Assembly (NCBI RefSeq): GCF_035222375.1
Contig: NC_085888.1
Coordinates: forward strand, 744,001-808,000
Reading direction: 5' to 3'
Length of the DNA: 64,000 nt
DNA from: Podospora pseudocomata
Lineage: Eukaryota > Ascomycota > Sordariomycetes > Sordariales > Podosporaceae
The notes beneath the pieces are model-generated. The model did no database searches and was not told the DNA's origin. It worked only from the letters and a program-made list of their open reading frames with translations. A program made the position numbers and the translations under genes. Positions 19,974 to 32,688 of this stretch are shown one piece after another; position 1 is the stretch's first letter; every line of letters begins with the position of its first letter.

Positions 19974-22900
19974 CTACACAAGCACCCACTCAGCCCCCCT
20001 CTTCACAAACTTGTCCAACAGCATCGTCAAGTCGGTCAGTACAAAGCGGCAGATGTAAAACGCAAAAAACTCGGCCGCGTGCCGGGTGCAGAGCTCAAGC
20101 CCAACCTGCGTCTTGTCGGCGTGACGCAGTCCGGGGTCGTCGACCTGTCGCGCAATCTGATCTGTATAAACATCATCATTAGCCATCTTCCATGCCCTGA
20201 GACCAAAAGAATACTCACCGATCGACTGCGCAGCATCGAACAATCTCGCCAACGAGCTCATGTAACCCGCATTCGGCCCCGTAAACAACACATTCCCAAC
20301 ATCCCTCTTCGCCGGCCTGCTCGTGGGATGACTCGTCATGGGCAAGCTCGCCAACAACGCATCCTTTACCGTCGACTCGTGGCTAACAGTAGAAGCATTC
20401 GCCCCTCCTCCACCACCACCACTCCCCCCCTTCCCGCCATACGAACTCGCCAACCCAGGCAGATTCGCCGAACTGTTCTTGCTCCTCAGCCTCCTCCAAG
20501 AAAAACTGCTCCCCTTGCCGGCCACGCTCCCCGACCTAGGCATCGACGCCGCCTCCGCCTCCATCCCGCTCGCGTCCTTGAACATGGTCCCGCTCCCCTG
20601 AACACCAACCTCACTCCCCAGCTTCCTCGACAGCGCAGCCTGGACTTGCTCCAACACATTCTCCAGCGATTGCATCTCCTCCAGCACCAAGTCAGCATCG
20701 CACGTGTCCACCCTCGCCAGCTTCTGAAGCGCCGCCGTCAAGAGATCACAATTGGCAATCTTGTCCTCCACGTTCTTCAGCTTGACCCCCTTCATCTGCC
20801 AGACACCCCTCGGCACGAAAAGCTTGTTGCTCACGTACCCTCCCCGCGGATGGCACAGCGTCTGATACAAACACCTCATCAGCCAAAACGGTCTCAGCAG
20901 GGTATCATTCGGACACGGCTCCAGCGCGACAGGAGCATCGGGCAACAAAGGGTTCGGCGACCCAGGCGCGTCAAAGCTGTGAAGGTTGCTGTCCAAAAGA
21001 TGCATCCCCCCAGCAGCAGTGCTGCTAGCTCGGTCCTTGTACGCCTCGGGGAGCGCTGGGATTGAAGGTAGGCGTGTGCTGGAGCCCCCCATGCCGAACT
21101 GGTTGCTTGAGGGTGTCCCGGGCGACATATCTCCATCGTCCATGTGCGAAATGGACAAATTGCGCGACTTCATGCTCTTCAAGCTCGCCGACGAGAAGTT
21201 GCTTCGTAGCGTCGGGCGCGTCAAGGCTGGCGAGGCAGAACGAGAGGCTTCGTGCTCGTGGACGAAACCCAGGGGCAACGGCGGGGCATCGTCATCGTCC
21301 GGCCCCGCGGGACCGGGAGACGGTGTGGCTCTTGACGAAAAGGCACCCATCAAACGGCTGGGCCCCGCTGACAGAGCCTGCCGTTGCTGAACAATGTAAT
21401 TCCCGGCTGACTTCGGATGCGATGGGACAGCAGAGGAAGCTGTGGCAAGACCGGTCGGAGGTGCAAGCTTCGACGTCTCGATCTTGAGCTGCGCTGCATT
21501 TTGTCCCGAAAGTCGTCTGTTTCGCACCGTCTGGTTGGAGCCTTGAGAACCGGCAGTTTGCGGGGGCGGAGGCGGCAATGCGTGAGAAGGGGGCGGCGGC
21601 AGCGGGTCGGGCAGACGAGGCAGCGCCGCGTTCTTGTCACTGATGGGCGTCATGACGGTGGTGGCCGTGTGCGGTGGGTTTGATCCCATGGAGCTGTGCC
21701 ACGTCCGGCTCGTCAGCCCGCTCGAATCCGACTCTCGTGGTATCGGCCGCCCTGTCCGGTTATTGTCAAACGAAAACTGGTCCAAGGCGTACCCTCTAGT
21801 CATCTCATCCAGCATGCGTTCTTCTTCTTCGGCCTCGTGATCCTCCCAAAACTCCTCCCCTATCGCTTCCTGCCGTCGATATTCCTCATCTTCCCGTTGC
21901 ATCTCCAGTCGCAACCTCTGCTCTCGCTCCGTGGCCAGCGCCAAGGCGTCTCGTTCCTCGTCCCTTATTCTGTCTTGCGCAAGCTCAGCTTGGCGTCGTT
22001 CCTCATCAGCCCTGCCACCATCCTCCCCGCACCCTTGGTTTTGACCTTGATATGTTTGTTCCGGTTCGTAGCCATCATCGTACGCGGCCTCAATGGCGTC
22101 GTCCAGCGCGGCATCAAACTCGGCCTCCGTGTCTCCGCTCGCAGCTCGGATGTGTTTTCGAACAATCTTGGACGATGATCTCGAATGGACAGAGGACACA
22201 CTAGAAGCCTCGGACTCGTCGATCGGATCAAGCCACGATACTGACTCGTGGCTGTTTACTCTCTGGTGACCCACCTGAGCATCATATGCGCCAAGACGAG
22301 CGCCCGACATGAGATAGTCGGGCTGTTGTTGTGTGCGGTCGGAGTGCCCATTGTCCGGTGGTGGAGGCGGGGGATTTGCTGGAGATGACGGTCGCCTCAA
22401 AGGTGACAGCGGACGTGGCATGAATCCATTTTGTGATTGCCCCTGGACCGGTGTCCCGCTGCCAGTCCTGGCTCTCGAAAAAGCAGACTGCAGAGAATAC
22501 TGCTCGGTAAGGTAGCTTGTCGTGCCGTTCTGGGGGCCGGCCCTCGACGTGTCCACGGATAAGTTGGGCGGTGGCGCCCGCGGAGTGAAGTTTGGTCTGG
22601 GCGCGTGTCTCGATACTGCAGACGTCGGCTCTCTCTCGTACTCCCTCTCTCTGCCGTTGACCTGCGCATGGTATATGGGCTCGTGGAATTCGTAGCTCTC
22701 CGGTCGTTCAGGTAGCTCCTTGCCCTCCGGTTCAATGTCGGCCAGCTGTTCGTCCAACTCTTGTATTCGGTTTGTGTAGGTTTGGTGCTATCGGACAAAG
22801 GGTACATGTGTGAGCACTGCTGTTTGGCTGTCTGCAAGCCCCGTGACATCGGCTCAAGAGTCAAACGGGGCCACGACTGGGGATTTCAAAACTCACGATG

Positions 22901-24153
22901 GCATCCAGCTTCCTCCTATCCTCCTCGCCATTCGTTCGCATCAGCACCTGTTGGAGCACGGTACACGCCTCGGCGTATGCCCGTCTTGCAGCTTCGAAAT
23001 TCTGGACGTTGTCAAGCTGCACAGCCGTGTTCGCCTTTTGCAACGCTCTCGACAGCATGGCCTTTTGGGACGGTGGCTTCCCCGCCCTCTCTCGCTCCCT
23101 TTCTTTCTCTCTTTCTCTCTCCTTCTCCCGACTCCTCGAGGACCCATTCGTGTCTACGCTCCCCTTGGCCCCGGTCGAGCGGTTTCGCGAGTGGCCCCTG
23201 GGCTGCCCATTCTGTGTGTAGGGCATGGTCATAACGGTAGTATCGGTCGGCGTGATGGGATCAGCTGGGCGCAGCGTGATCGCGGGCCCTAGCCGCTGCA
23301 GCGACGATCCTGACTCTTGCTCGGAAAGCTGCGGTGTACCATCCCAGTCAGGGTCAATTTCTTCGGCCGGTCTCGCAATGCGTCGTCGCGGCGGTTCAAT
23401 TGGCGCAACAGAAGACTGTGTCAGAACATCAGACTCAAAGACCTCGTCCTCCAGCGACGGCCCGGTCAGAATGGGCGGCAATGTCTCCAAGGGCGGGATC
23501 GGCGCTGGTACGGGGGAGTCGCTGCGGGGCCGGCTTGCAGTGCGGGTGGCTCCCGAGCGTGGAGACTCGTCCGCTGTCGACGGCCTGCTCTTTCCAAAGG
23601 CACCGCCGAGAAATTCGGTGCTTACCCGCTTGGTGAAGCCGGCAAAGTTCGATGCACGACTGGATGCTGTGGACGCTGACCACCGATTGAGGTTGCGAAA
23701 CCCGTCGCTCAGTCCAGCGCTACTCGACCGAGAATGGCCCCTCTTGTGGACTGTTTGGGGTTCGTTTTTGCTGGCAGGGGTGCCCGTGGGCTGAGGGTCA
23801 TTGAACACGACGTCGCGGAAGACGGGAGGCGCATGCGCTGTTGCTCGAGTTGGTGATCCTGATCCTGATCCTGATCCTGTGGCTGCCGGTCCAGGAAAAA
23901 GCGAAGAGCTTCGTGGAGGGTTCGGCTTGATCGACGCGGCGGGAGGGAAGGTGGTGTAGGTGGAAGAGCGACGCTTGTTGTGTGTGACTTGGGGGGGAGG
24001 GTTGTTACTATTGACAGGGGCTCTGCTATTGTATCGGTGGTCTCGGCTGTCCAGCCGGGTGCGTGGCGACAGCGACGAGAGCGAGTTGATCGAGTCGTTT
24101 TGTTTGTGGGAGTGGTGGTGGGAGGAGGAGGAGGACGGATTCGATGGGGACAT
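19974..24153 (-). CDS. Large MIT-domain protein of filamentous fungi
   Basis: Three exons (24153-22897, 22787-20219 and 20161-19974) encode 1337 residues. Intron 1 (109 nt) starts GTGAGT and ends GATAG; intron 2 (57 nt) starts GTGAGT and ends TACAG. The MIT domain spans about residues 363-435 across intron 1: ALQKANTAVQLDNVQNFEAA, then RRKLDAI joined to HQTYTNRIQELDEQL. MIT domains bind ESCRT-III tails or microtubules, so a role in endosomal traffic is inferred. N-terminal residues are Ser/Pro/Arg-rich. After the MIT domain come a coiled-coil-like Glu/Arg-rich stretch (RDEERDALALATEREQRL), a long Pro/Ser region, and a conserved-looking C-terminal part from about 930 (RPFWLMRCLYQTLCHPRGGY) to the stop. 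The exact role of this family is unknown. Confidence 0.85.
23854..23880 (-). repeat. GATCCT hexamer tract coding Gly-Ser
   Basis: Four to five tandem GATCCT units encode a GSGSGSGS run in the first exon of the MIT gene. Length variation here would only alter a linker. Confidence 0.7.
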
Positions 24154-27100
24154 GGTCTGCCTGCTCTCTCACTCTCTCTGTACTCCCAAGCAGCTAAGGA
24201 GTCGTCCCAGGGGAAGCCGAGACAGAGTCGGGTTGGGGTGCGACTGGGCGTCGAGCGAATGGGGATGGTGGTGTGCAGCGCGCGCAGGGGGGAACACTGG
24301 GAGGATGTGTATGGTATGATTGATCCTCGGGCTGCCGTTGGTGGGCGTGGCCGACGCGCGATGGGCGCTGGGGAGCGCTGGGAGCGCTGGGGGTCACTGG
24401 GGTAGCCCAATTCGTGACTTTTCCAATCGATATTTCCCCACCGACCAAATAAGCGTCCAATCTTGCAGAGCCGGCGCCAGTTAGTTACCAGGGGTAACTC
24501 TACTAACTCTGCCTCTGTTTTCTGAATTCTGATGTGGATGGTATGGAAGGACAAGATGGCGGGTGTCACGGTCACGATGGTGTCGCTGGTGTCGTCGTCG
24601 TCGTTGGTGCAGGTGGTGGTGGGTGGACGAACGTTGGAATTGCCTGACACATGACGGTATGTTTCTCTCGTGTGCAGCAGCAAAAACCATCAAGAAAAAC
24701 AAAATGACAATGTTGGAGATGTCATGTTGGAACAGACAAACTGGGGCGGGTGACGAGGGGGGCGCTCGGGCGTTTCTCAGCCCAACACGGCAACAACCCA
24801 GGACCCAGGGCGACGGTTCCCTTTTGTCTTTTTAGCATTCTATTTGTTTTCTGTCGAATCCAGTCAGAGAGAATCAATCAATTACCGGAGACTGCCTCCC
24901 CCCTGGCCTTGCTGCTCTTCCTGTGTCTCTGTCTCTTCTGTGCCTCTCTCGGCGCCTCGCCATTGCCTGCCCTCCCACTGAAAAGCGGTTCCCAGAAAGC
25001 AACGCAGGGGCGTTGGTACGGTGCAGGGACGATGCCAGCAGCCCACACGGCAACATGCCCCACCGAGTCCACGGCGACGTGTGATTGGTTGGACTTTTTT
25101 CAAATGAAAATGCCCCTCATCTCAAAGTTCGGTTCGTGTTGTGTGATTTGGTACCGCCCGCCGTTGCCTTAACGGCCGACCCCATTGTTTCACCGTTCAG
25201 CCTGATAGTCTTGAGGTCCCACGGTACGTCACCGCTATCATTCTGGAAAAGGGGGTTTTTCTGGCCTTTTCACAACAACATCATCGCCGAGTCTGCCGTT
25301 TGTTGCTTGCTGAAAAGAAACATTGGCCAGACATTGTTCAGATGGCACGCCAACGTCGCATTCTCGACATCGCCATGAGACAAGTCCCCAGCTTCATTGT
25401 TTCCCTCGAGTTGCCCTCGCTCCCTCGACAAACCTCCAGACGCATTTCGTTTCATGCTCATGCTCGCGCCTGACATTTGGCATCTTCCACCGCAGGACAA
25501 TATTGGATGTTGTGGCGTCATCAGCCGCCATCCAAGATGATGCAGTGCCGACACGGCTACTCGCAGTTGCACCTCACCTCAACCCATCATATTCCATTTG
25601 AGCAAGGCTGATGATGTTTACGGAGTATGCCCGCTGACAAAGTCGTTCCAACAGACCATCCGTCAACCCCCCAACCCAAGTTGATGTTTCATTGCCCCTC
25701 CGGCATCTTTCTTACCGACGACCCCCCCCCCAAAAGTCTGGGCGTTGACGATCCGGTCCAGGCCCGGAGCTCACAGACGTTATGCAGTGGATTCACCGTC
25801 CTTTAACCTCCGTTCCTGTTTACATCACCTCGTAGCTATCTGAAATGGTGTCGTCATGGCTCGAAAGGTCGACATATCAATGGGCTGGTTCTCGCTATCA
25901 CGCATAAATGCACATCATCCCACCACTTCCTTCCGAGTGCCGCACGGGCCCTTCTCGCACTTGGTGGAACAGAAACAACAAAACAGCATTGATGGTGATG
26001 ACAACTCTATCAGTCGCCGTCCCAGGAAAAGGAGTCGTCTTTTGGGTCGTCTGAACTTCTTGGGAGTCAGCAGCCCTGGAGGTGGCGCGGGTGACACAGT
26101 TCCCTCGTCCCGACCAACAGGGCTGAGGCGGCCCACCATCGTCTGTATCCCGCTCGATTACCGAGTCTCTCGCCGCAAGAAAGGAGATAAATCGTGACAC
26201 CTTATAAGATATACATGTGTGGTGAGATCTCGCCTGTCTGTTGTGCTCATGTGATCAAGAGCCAGTAAAGCGGTGCCCAAGTCTCGACTGATCTTCATAC
26301 GAGTTGGAGATACATGTCAGAATAGTCAATGAGGCCCACTGTTAAGGATTTAATATCTTGGCAGTGGGCCCCGAGACACCAGGTTCGGCCTCGCTGGGCC
26401 ACCTGGGAACCAGAACTGACACTTTTGACGACCCCTTATCTTATTTTGACAATATATGGCTTCTTGTTGTGTGATTATTTCGTCATCCCTTTGAACTGAG
26501 AAAATCCTTTCTTATGCCTCGGCCGAGGTTGTCCGTTGTCTGGTGGTAAAGCTCCATGCTTGGGGGCTATATGCAGGCCACAATATTTCCGGCGCAGTAT
26601 CTCGCAAACATATCTGCAGTCAGGAGAGATACCCATTTGGTAATTGCCATGTTCATTTATCACCAGACAGAACTGGTAATGACGGAACAAAAAGCAAGTT
26701 TGGTAGCCCAGGGGCGGTTTCTGTATGCAGGGCTAACATCGGCCTGATCGTTAAGATGCCCCTCACTTGATTCGTGAAGAGTCTTTCTGGTGTTAGTCGC
26801 TCCCTTGCAGAAGTGACGTAGAAGAAGAAACATCAAAGGCGGTGTGTTAGATCTGGTAAGACACCTGTTGACGCCGTGTCCATTCAACGTTGGCTTCTTG
26901 TCTGAGCCAACCTTGGCCAGCAACTTTGCATATTCAGAGCTGGTGCCATAGTGTGGACAACCTCATTATCACCGAGTGAGCATTCAGTGAAGCCACCAAA
27001 TGATTACATTGGGCAGATTATCTGTAATTTGGCGAATCTGTGCCGGCATTTCCTCAAGTGCGGGCAGGTATCACAAACTAAGCTGAACAGGCGCCACAGT

Positions 27101-27339
27101 CAGCCGCCCATTTGAAGCTGTGATCGTTGTGGGATTGGTTACCCTTGGGCCGGCCTTGTCTGCTGTGGCTATGCTCAAGGGAGTCAGCTGAAATCTGCCT
27201 GAAACTTCTCGACAGCAAGCAGCTGACTTCTCTTTCTCTCGATCCACAGTAGGTTAGTAAATGGAACGGTTTTGATCCGGGTTCCCTCACAGTAAAGACT
27301 TGTACCACTTTTAACTCATCTCAACCACTTCGACTCAAG
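24154..27339. other. Long intergenic stretch, no gene supported
   Basis: The first few hundred bases are the MIT gene's upstream region. Open frames in the rest are short, overlapping and without motifs; the best, at 25856-26197, has no recognisable domain and no clear splice partners. I see no tRNA, no terminal repeats and no transposase-like frame. The stretch may contain long UTRs or lncRNA, which sequence alone cannot show. Confidence 0.4.
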
Positions 27340-28452
27340 ATGGCATTTCGGCGATATGGCAACTTCAACTTCTTGATGAGACCACTTGCTCCCGCTCGAA
27401 GTAGGTCTCAGTCTCCCATCCATCCCTGTACTGTCGCCAGTCTTCATGTCCAGCCTAACAACGTGAATCGACCCCCCTAACCCAAAATGCCAAATCGACC
27501 TACGAGAGATTGTTCAACACTTTGACTTGACAACAAAGGCAATCACTGCGTCTGCCCCACCGGCAGCAACGAACCTTTCCAGTTACTCTGTGTTCGAATT
27601 ATCCCATATGCAAAGGGTCACGTACTGCTTGAGCAACTACACGACTGCGTCCAACACTGGCAATATGTCTTTGACGATCGGACCGCTCGACTCTCGCCAA
27701 AGAGTACTGTTCTGATATTCCCCGTGGGGAAGGTGAAGGAGATCAGAACGAATCAACGCGACGCAAGAGCATTGTACGACGGCATCAAGGGCCACATGCC
27801 ACAGACAAAATTTTGCCAATTGGTTTGAAGTGGAAGAGGCCATCTTGAAGCGGTTTCAGGCTCTTGATGACTCCTCTGGGGTTTTGACCGAGTGGAAGCC
27901 TGCTTTTGGGTATAACAGTCGAGAAGCTGCCCATTTGAGGGCGTTGGGTGTAAAGACTGAGCACCTACAGTCAATTTCTTGATGGATTGATTGGTGCTGA
28001 CATGAAGAGCCTTAGCCGGGCGATACTCCTCAGAGGAACCGACCCATTGGACCGCGAATCCCTCACCTCAACGCCATCGTCCCCATCGCAACGCTAGCAG
28101 CTGCGCTCACGCTCATTCCATCATGGCACCACAGCCTCCCCGGACACGGCTCAACCGAGGATCCCAATTTCTGGGTTGCGATCCAGAGCTCCATCATGTT
28201 GTGGCTTGGTCTGTTCACAGCCTTGTTGCCGGTCTACAACCGGTAGGTACGTGGAGCGGCGTGGCACTGGTCGATAATATTCACTATTATCGGAGCTCTC
28301 AGCGCAGGTGCCGCGCCATCCTGGCATATCCATCTCTCCCTACGTGCTGGAGTGGACTGTTCTCTTTTATCGGGGCAGCAGTCCAGGCGTATCTGGCGCT
28401 GCAGCTTTGTTTGCTTGCTACTTCACGTAGCGGGCGTGAGAAGATGGGGTGA
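27340..28452 (+). pseudogene. Decayed gene for a multi-pass membrane protein
   Basis: Protein-like sequence runs along the plus strand but changes frame several times and meets stops. Pieces in order: MAFRRYGNFNFLMRPLAPAR; LREIVQHFDL; SNEPFQLLCVRIIPYAKGHV continuing to STVLIFPVGKVKEIRTNQRD; NWFEVEEAILKRFQALDD to EAAHLRALGVKTEHL; then hydrophobic pieces HLNAIVPIATLAAALTLIP, FWVAIQSSIMLWLGLFTALL, WSIIFTIIGALSAGAAP and WSGLFSFIGAAVQAYLALQL. The order, a cytoplasmic part followed by four likely membrane segments, resembles fungal hypothetical proteins with C-terminal membrane bundles. At least five frame breaks cannot be explained by GT-AG introns. It is inferred to be a dead host gene; transcription of fragments is not excluded. 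Confidence 0.6.
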
Positions 28453-29971
28453 GAAGAGGTTGTATGCCGGGCTCAGGTACCTACCGCTGGAGTCAAAAGC
28501 TGGGAGAGGATAACGAGCAAATCTAGGGTGCTGACTTTCTCGGAGTGACCCATTGTTTCAAGGCACCAACTTGTACCTATGGTTGAAAATGTTTCGTGGT
28601 TTGGGGGACCTGAGAGCACATCAGACCTCGGTCATGTGCTCGGCGTTCACATAGCACCTACCTTACTTGAGGCGGAACGTTATCCCTCAGCTAAGAGCTG
28701 TTCTGATTAGCTGATATAATGCTCTAGTTATTTTTTGAAATTGTGGCTTGTTATAGTGGGAATTTGCCCCTGATGTGCAATCGGCGAGTTTGAAGAGATG
28801 ATTGGGGCGGTTCTATGGACAAAGCTGAGATAGCAAATTATTTGGTGCTGGGTACCTATCAAGGTACCTATCTCGCACGACTGTGACACTGGTGGCTATT
28901 AGGTGTTGGTGGTATGTTGGTGTTACCATGCAACTCTATGAAATTGTTGCTGGGGGGCAGTGTGAGTTGTACAAGAATTTAGGCGCGAGCAGCTTGGGCA
29001 CGTGGTAGGTTATGAACTGTTGATGCCAGTCAGAATTATCCAAGCGCTGTGATGTGAATCGTGGGCTTGGACATTGAAGGATCAGCCATAGGATTATGTC
29101 TGCTGTGCGGCTGATTTGTAGCATACAGCCTTCTGGTCTGTTGGTTGGTTGTGAGCCTTTAAACCAATCATTGGGGGGCGGGCAACCTCTTTGTATACCT
29201 CAGTATCCCTCTGAGGTCTCCAAGACAAGATATCAACTAGGTATCGAGGAGTGGTTGATTTTGGCAACGCGGCCTGCCTCAAGCCATATTAGAACCGCCC
29301 GGGAAATCGGCACCAATTCTACTTTTAGGACAGAACAACCCGTCGTGCTCGAGATTGCTATTTCCTTTGTTTAGATTGAACTCCCGTCGTTTTGAGTGTT
29401 TGCCCCTGAAGTCGCCCGATTTCCAGGACAGCAAGTCTCTGTAAAGCACATCACCGGGTGTCTAGGGACAAAATAGCATCCTGTATGCCCTTCCCCTCAG
29501 CTCAACCGCCATGGGATTCTCACCTCTGTTGCATCCCGGCGAATCGGGATCGTTTGGGGATATTGGCAGTTATATGACAGAGGTTGAAGGGATGACGAAC
29601 ATGGCTGTGTGTAAGGCGGGCTGTTGGAGAAGACAGAATGCAGGCTGTCAAATGAACTATAAGCCACGCGCTACATGGGTTTTGGAGAGCAACGGAGAGC
29701 ACTTAACCGCTGCTGTCAGTAATTGCCCAGCGATCCCTTGTGATGATGTCGCGGAGACGCCCATCCGGCAGATGTCGTTCGCGTGGCTTTCGCCGCATTT
29801 TACCACCAATTGGGAGCGGCCGTAGATTTTCTGGGGAGCGTCATTCGCGCGCATCTTGCATTTGGCACGGGGTTCTGGGGTCCACGGCCAGCAGGGATCA
29901 ATATTGTCTTGAATATGGCAAAAGGAGTCGAAGCCGCACCTGGGCCCTTTAACCGTTCCGTTCAGCAACGC

Positions 29972-29978
29972 GGCTAAA
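29972..29978 (+). promoter_or_regulatory. GGCTAAA, XlnR/XLR-1-type site
   Basis: GGCTAAA matches the binding motif of the xylanase activator XlnR/XLR-1 and lies about 400 bp before the GH10 start codon. A single match of this length can occur by chance. Confidence 0.35.
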
Positions 29979-30034
29979 GATGGGAGTTGGGGGGAGCAAA
30001 AATGCCCGACCGAGATCGTGTTGCACTGCGTCGT

Positions 30035-30040
30035 GGGGCC
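30035..30040 (+). promoter_or_regulatory. GTGGGG, CreA/CRE-1-type site
   Basis: GTGGGG fits the SYGGRG motif of the carbon catabolite repressor CreA/CRE-1, between the GGCTAAA site and the GH10 start. The motif is short and only suggestive. Confidence 0.25.
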
Positions 30041-30292
30041 CCGCAAAATGGCATTCGGGGCTTTTTTGCTCCTGTGCGGAAGGAGAATCCTGGTTGCATG
30101 GAAGGGGAAGGCGTGGGTGAAGATCGGGGAGCATGGCCTGTGATCTTCAGGTACGTCTTGGACTGATGGAGCATGGTTGGCCGAGAACGATATCATGTAG
30201 TCGACAGAGGATACATCGAATCGGAACAGTGGGACCCAAGGGTGGAGATGCGTGGGTAATCCCGAGCAGCCATCATGGAATCTGAGACTAGG

Positions 30293-30298
30293 TATATA
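30293..30298 (+). promoter_or_regulatory. TATA box of the GH10 gene
   Basis: TATATA sits 84 bp before the ATG at 30377, at a usual place for a strongly inducible fungal gene. Confidence 0.5.
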
Positions 30299-30376
30299 GG
30301 AGGCTGGCCCTTCCAACCTAACCGCTTCTTTTTCAGCTACCCAGTCATCCCGGCCGAGTCTCACCCACCGTCAAAG

Positions 30377-31420
30377 ATGAAGGCCAGTCTTATGCTTCTG
30401 TTGGCACCGTTGGTGTCAGCGGCTCCCACCGTCGAGCACCGTCAGGCTTCCCAGAGCATCGACGCGCTCTTCAAGGCCAAGGGCAAGGAGTTCTATGGCA
30501 CTGCCACCGATCAGGGCCGTCTTCAGGCTGGCCGGAACGCCGCCATTATCGAGGCCAACTTCGGTCAGGTCACTCCCGAGAACAGCATGAAGTGGGAGAG
30601 TCTCAACCCCCGCCAGGGCCAGTACAACTGGGGCCAGGCTGACTACCTCGTCAACTGGGCCACCGAGCGCAACAAGACCATCCGTGGCCACACCTTTGTC
30701 TGGCACTCTCAGCTCGCCGGCTGGGTCAACCAGATCAACAACCGTGACCAGCTCACGCGTGTGATCCAGGAGCACATCCGCACCGTCGGTGGCCGCTACA
30801 AGGACAAGATCTACCACTGGGTATGTCATGTGTTGTGATCATGTTGTGAACAAGGAAACTGGAGAGCTGACACAACTCGATAGGATGTGATCAACGAGAT
30901 GTTCAACGAGGATGGCTCGCTCCGCAACAGCGTCTTCTCTCGTGTCCTCGGCGAGAGCTTCGTCAAGATTGCCTTCGATGCCGCTCGAGAGACCGACCCC
31001 TCGGCCAAGCTCTACATCAACGACTACAACCTCGACCAGCCCAACTACGCCAAGGTCACCCGCGGCATGGTTGCCAACGTCAACAAGTGGCTGTCTCAGG
31101 GTATCCCCATCGACGGTATCGGTACTCAGGGCCATCTTCAGTCCGGCCAGGGCAATGGTCTTGCCCAGACCATCAAGGTTCTCGCTGCCACCAGCGTCAA
31201 GGAGGTCGCCGTTACTGAGCTCGACATCCAGAACAACAACAGCAACGACTACGTCGCCGTGACCCGTGGCTGCTTGGAGGAGCCCAAGTGCCGTTCCATT
31301 ACCGTCTGGGGTGTCCGTGACCAGGATTCGTGGCGCCCTCAGGGCAACCCTCTCCTGTTCGACAGCAACTACAACGCCAAGGCCAACTACAACGCCATTG
31401 TGCAGTTCCTGTCGCAGTAA
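30377..31420 (+). CDS. Secreted GH10 endo-1,4-beta-xylanase
   Basis: Two exons (30377-30820 and 30884-31420) encode 326 residues; the 63-nt intron starts GTATGT and ends GATAG. A signal peptide ([18 protein letters not shown]) leads into a single GH10 barrel. Family marks are [19 protein letters not shown], the acid/base Glu in WDVINE (E153) and the nucleophile Glu in VTELDIQ (E260), plus [11 protein letters not shown] near the end. It cleaves internal beta-1,4 bonds of xylan outside the cell. There is no CBM or linker, and the length matches compact fungal GH10 enzymes. A TATA box, a GGCTAAA and a CreA-like site upstream fit xylose induction and glucose repression. Confidence 0.97.
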
Positions 31421-32688
31421 ATGGATGAGAGGAAGGGAAAGGGCGAGGTAGAATGAGAACTACTGGGTTGTAAAGTTAGCTCAACATCAGGTACCGGCAC
31501 AATGTAAATACGCACCCTACGATACCGAGGTATCTTTCAAGAGACTTGAATGCTTCCACAGTTCTCATTCTCTACTGCAAGTATCGAGGACTCGGAAACC
31601 GGCACGGACTGTGATCCTAGATAGGAGGCCTACAGCTGACAACGAAAAGCGGAAGTGAGTACCTAGCATAAATTCTTGATCGAAAACCAGTATCACTGTC
31701 CGCGATCAGGGGTCATGTTGTGATATGACTGCAGGGTAAGCTCTGCCCAATCGCGACTCTTCGGGGCCATGTCAGATGCATCACGATTCTCGGCGGTCAG
31801 CGTACTACACGGATGGACCAGTGGTATGGATGTAAAAGTGGCGTAACATGAGAGTGACACCAAAATCTGACATGCGGAGTTAAGGCAGCAGTTTAAGCTC
31901 TCGCCCCACAATTAACCAATCAGAAGCGTCCATTTCTCAGCTGGTGCTTACCTAACATGCTTGCTGGCCTTAGCGTGACTGCCCGACGAGATGAGACCAG
32001 CGACTTCAGTGGACCTCGATGAAACGAAGCAGCGAATCCCTTCTTTTGATCTCTCTGACTTGCAGATCTCCAAGCCACACGCAATGATGCCCACTACCCC
32101 GATACGACCCCGCGCCCTTCTGCTTCATCCCTGTCGCACCGTAAACATGGGGCCACGCAGGAGCCAGGGACAGACGGGGCTTAGGAGACTTAAATCTGAC
32201 GACCATTCTTCCAGTAGCTATAATCATGCCCACTCCTCCAAACCACGTCGTCAGATCAGTATCCTCCGTCCGGAACCTCGAAGCCCGTCACGCCCATCCC
32301 TTCGACGTGTGGAATCAACGAGACTCCTCAAATCTCCGATGGTGATTTGGCAGCTGCATGTCAGGAAGTAAGTCGATCACACATCTTCGGCATTCCAGGT
32401 ATCACAACTAACTGCTTTCCTGATTAAGTTCTTCAGACCTCACCCTGACCTGATCAGTCTCTGCTTCCAGCTCGTCGATACCCGTCTCCAACTCCACCAC
32501 TCTCTCACTCTCTCCCGCTTTCTTCGGTCACCTACGTTGTGGACAATACAATTGGCACCGCAAAAGTAAGTAACCGCACACCATATTTTGAACCACACGT
32601 CAAATATAGTCTACAGGCCTATTGGCTATCTTTTGAGGCCTATTTTCTTTTTAAATAGGCGTAAGCTGACGATCATTAAGGTGTCATC
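31421..32688. other. Intergenic region, xylanase to NLR-like gene
   Basis: A 126-residue frame at 31991-32371, rich in Arg, Ser and Pro, is the only notable open frame. It has no motif and no splice partner I can support, so it is not called as a gene. A CTCTCTC-rich tract near 32500 lies about 190 bp before the NLR-like start. Confidence 0.4.

Larger units (their letters stand above)
28453..30376. other. Intergenic region upstream of the xylanase gene
   Basis: No exon with recognisable motifs was found in this 1.9 kb. It contains GGTACCT-type motifs at 28475, 28851 and 28862, and the xylanase promoter elements listed separately. Confidence 0.45.

Noticed and set aside
22333-24153. Several long plus-strand frames opposite the MIT gene
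   Set aside because: They follow the codon bias of the minus-strand exons and have no start context or motif.
25856-26197. 113-residue open frame in the gene-poor stretch
   Set aside because: An opposite-strand frame of equal length overlaps it; no domain and no intron signals.
24154-30376. Possible transposon or RIP-mutated island in the long gene-poor stretch
   Set aside because: No terminal repeats, transposase or reverse-transcriptase-like frames, and no AT-rich bias obvious by eye; a decayed host gene explains part of it.
31991-32371. 126-residue Arg/Ser/Pro-rich open frame
   Set aside because: Composition is what GC-rich noncoding DNA gives, with no motif and no promoter or splice support.
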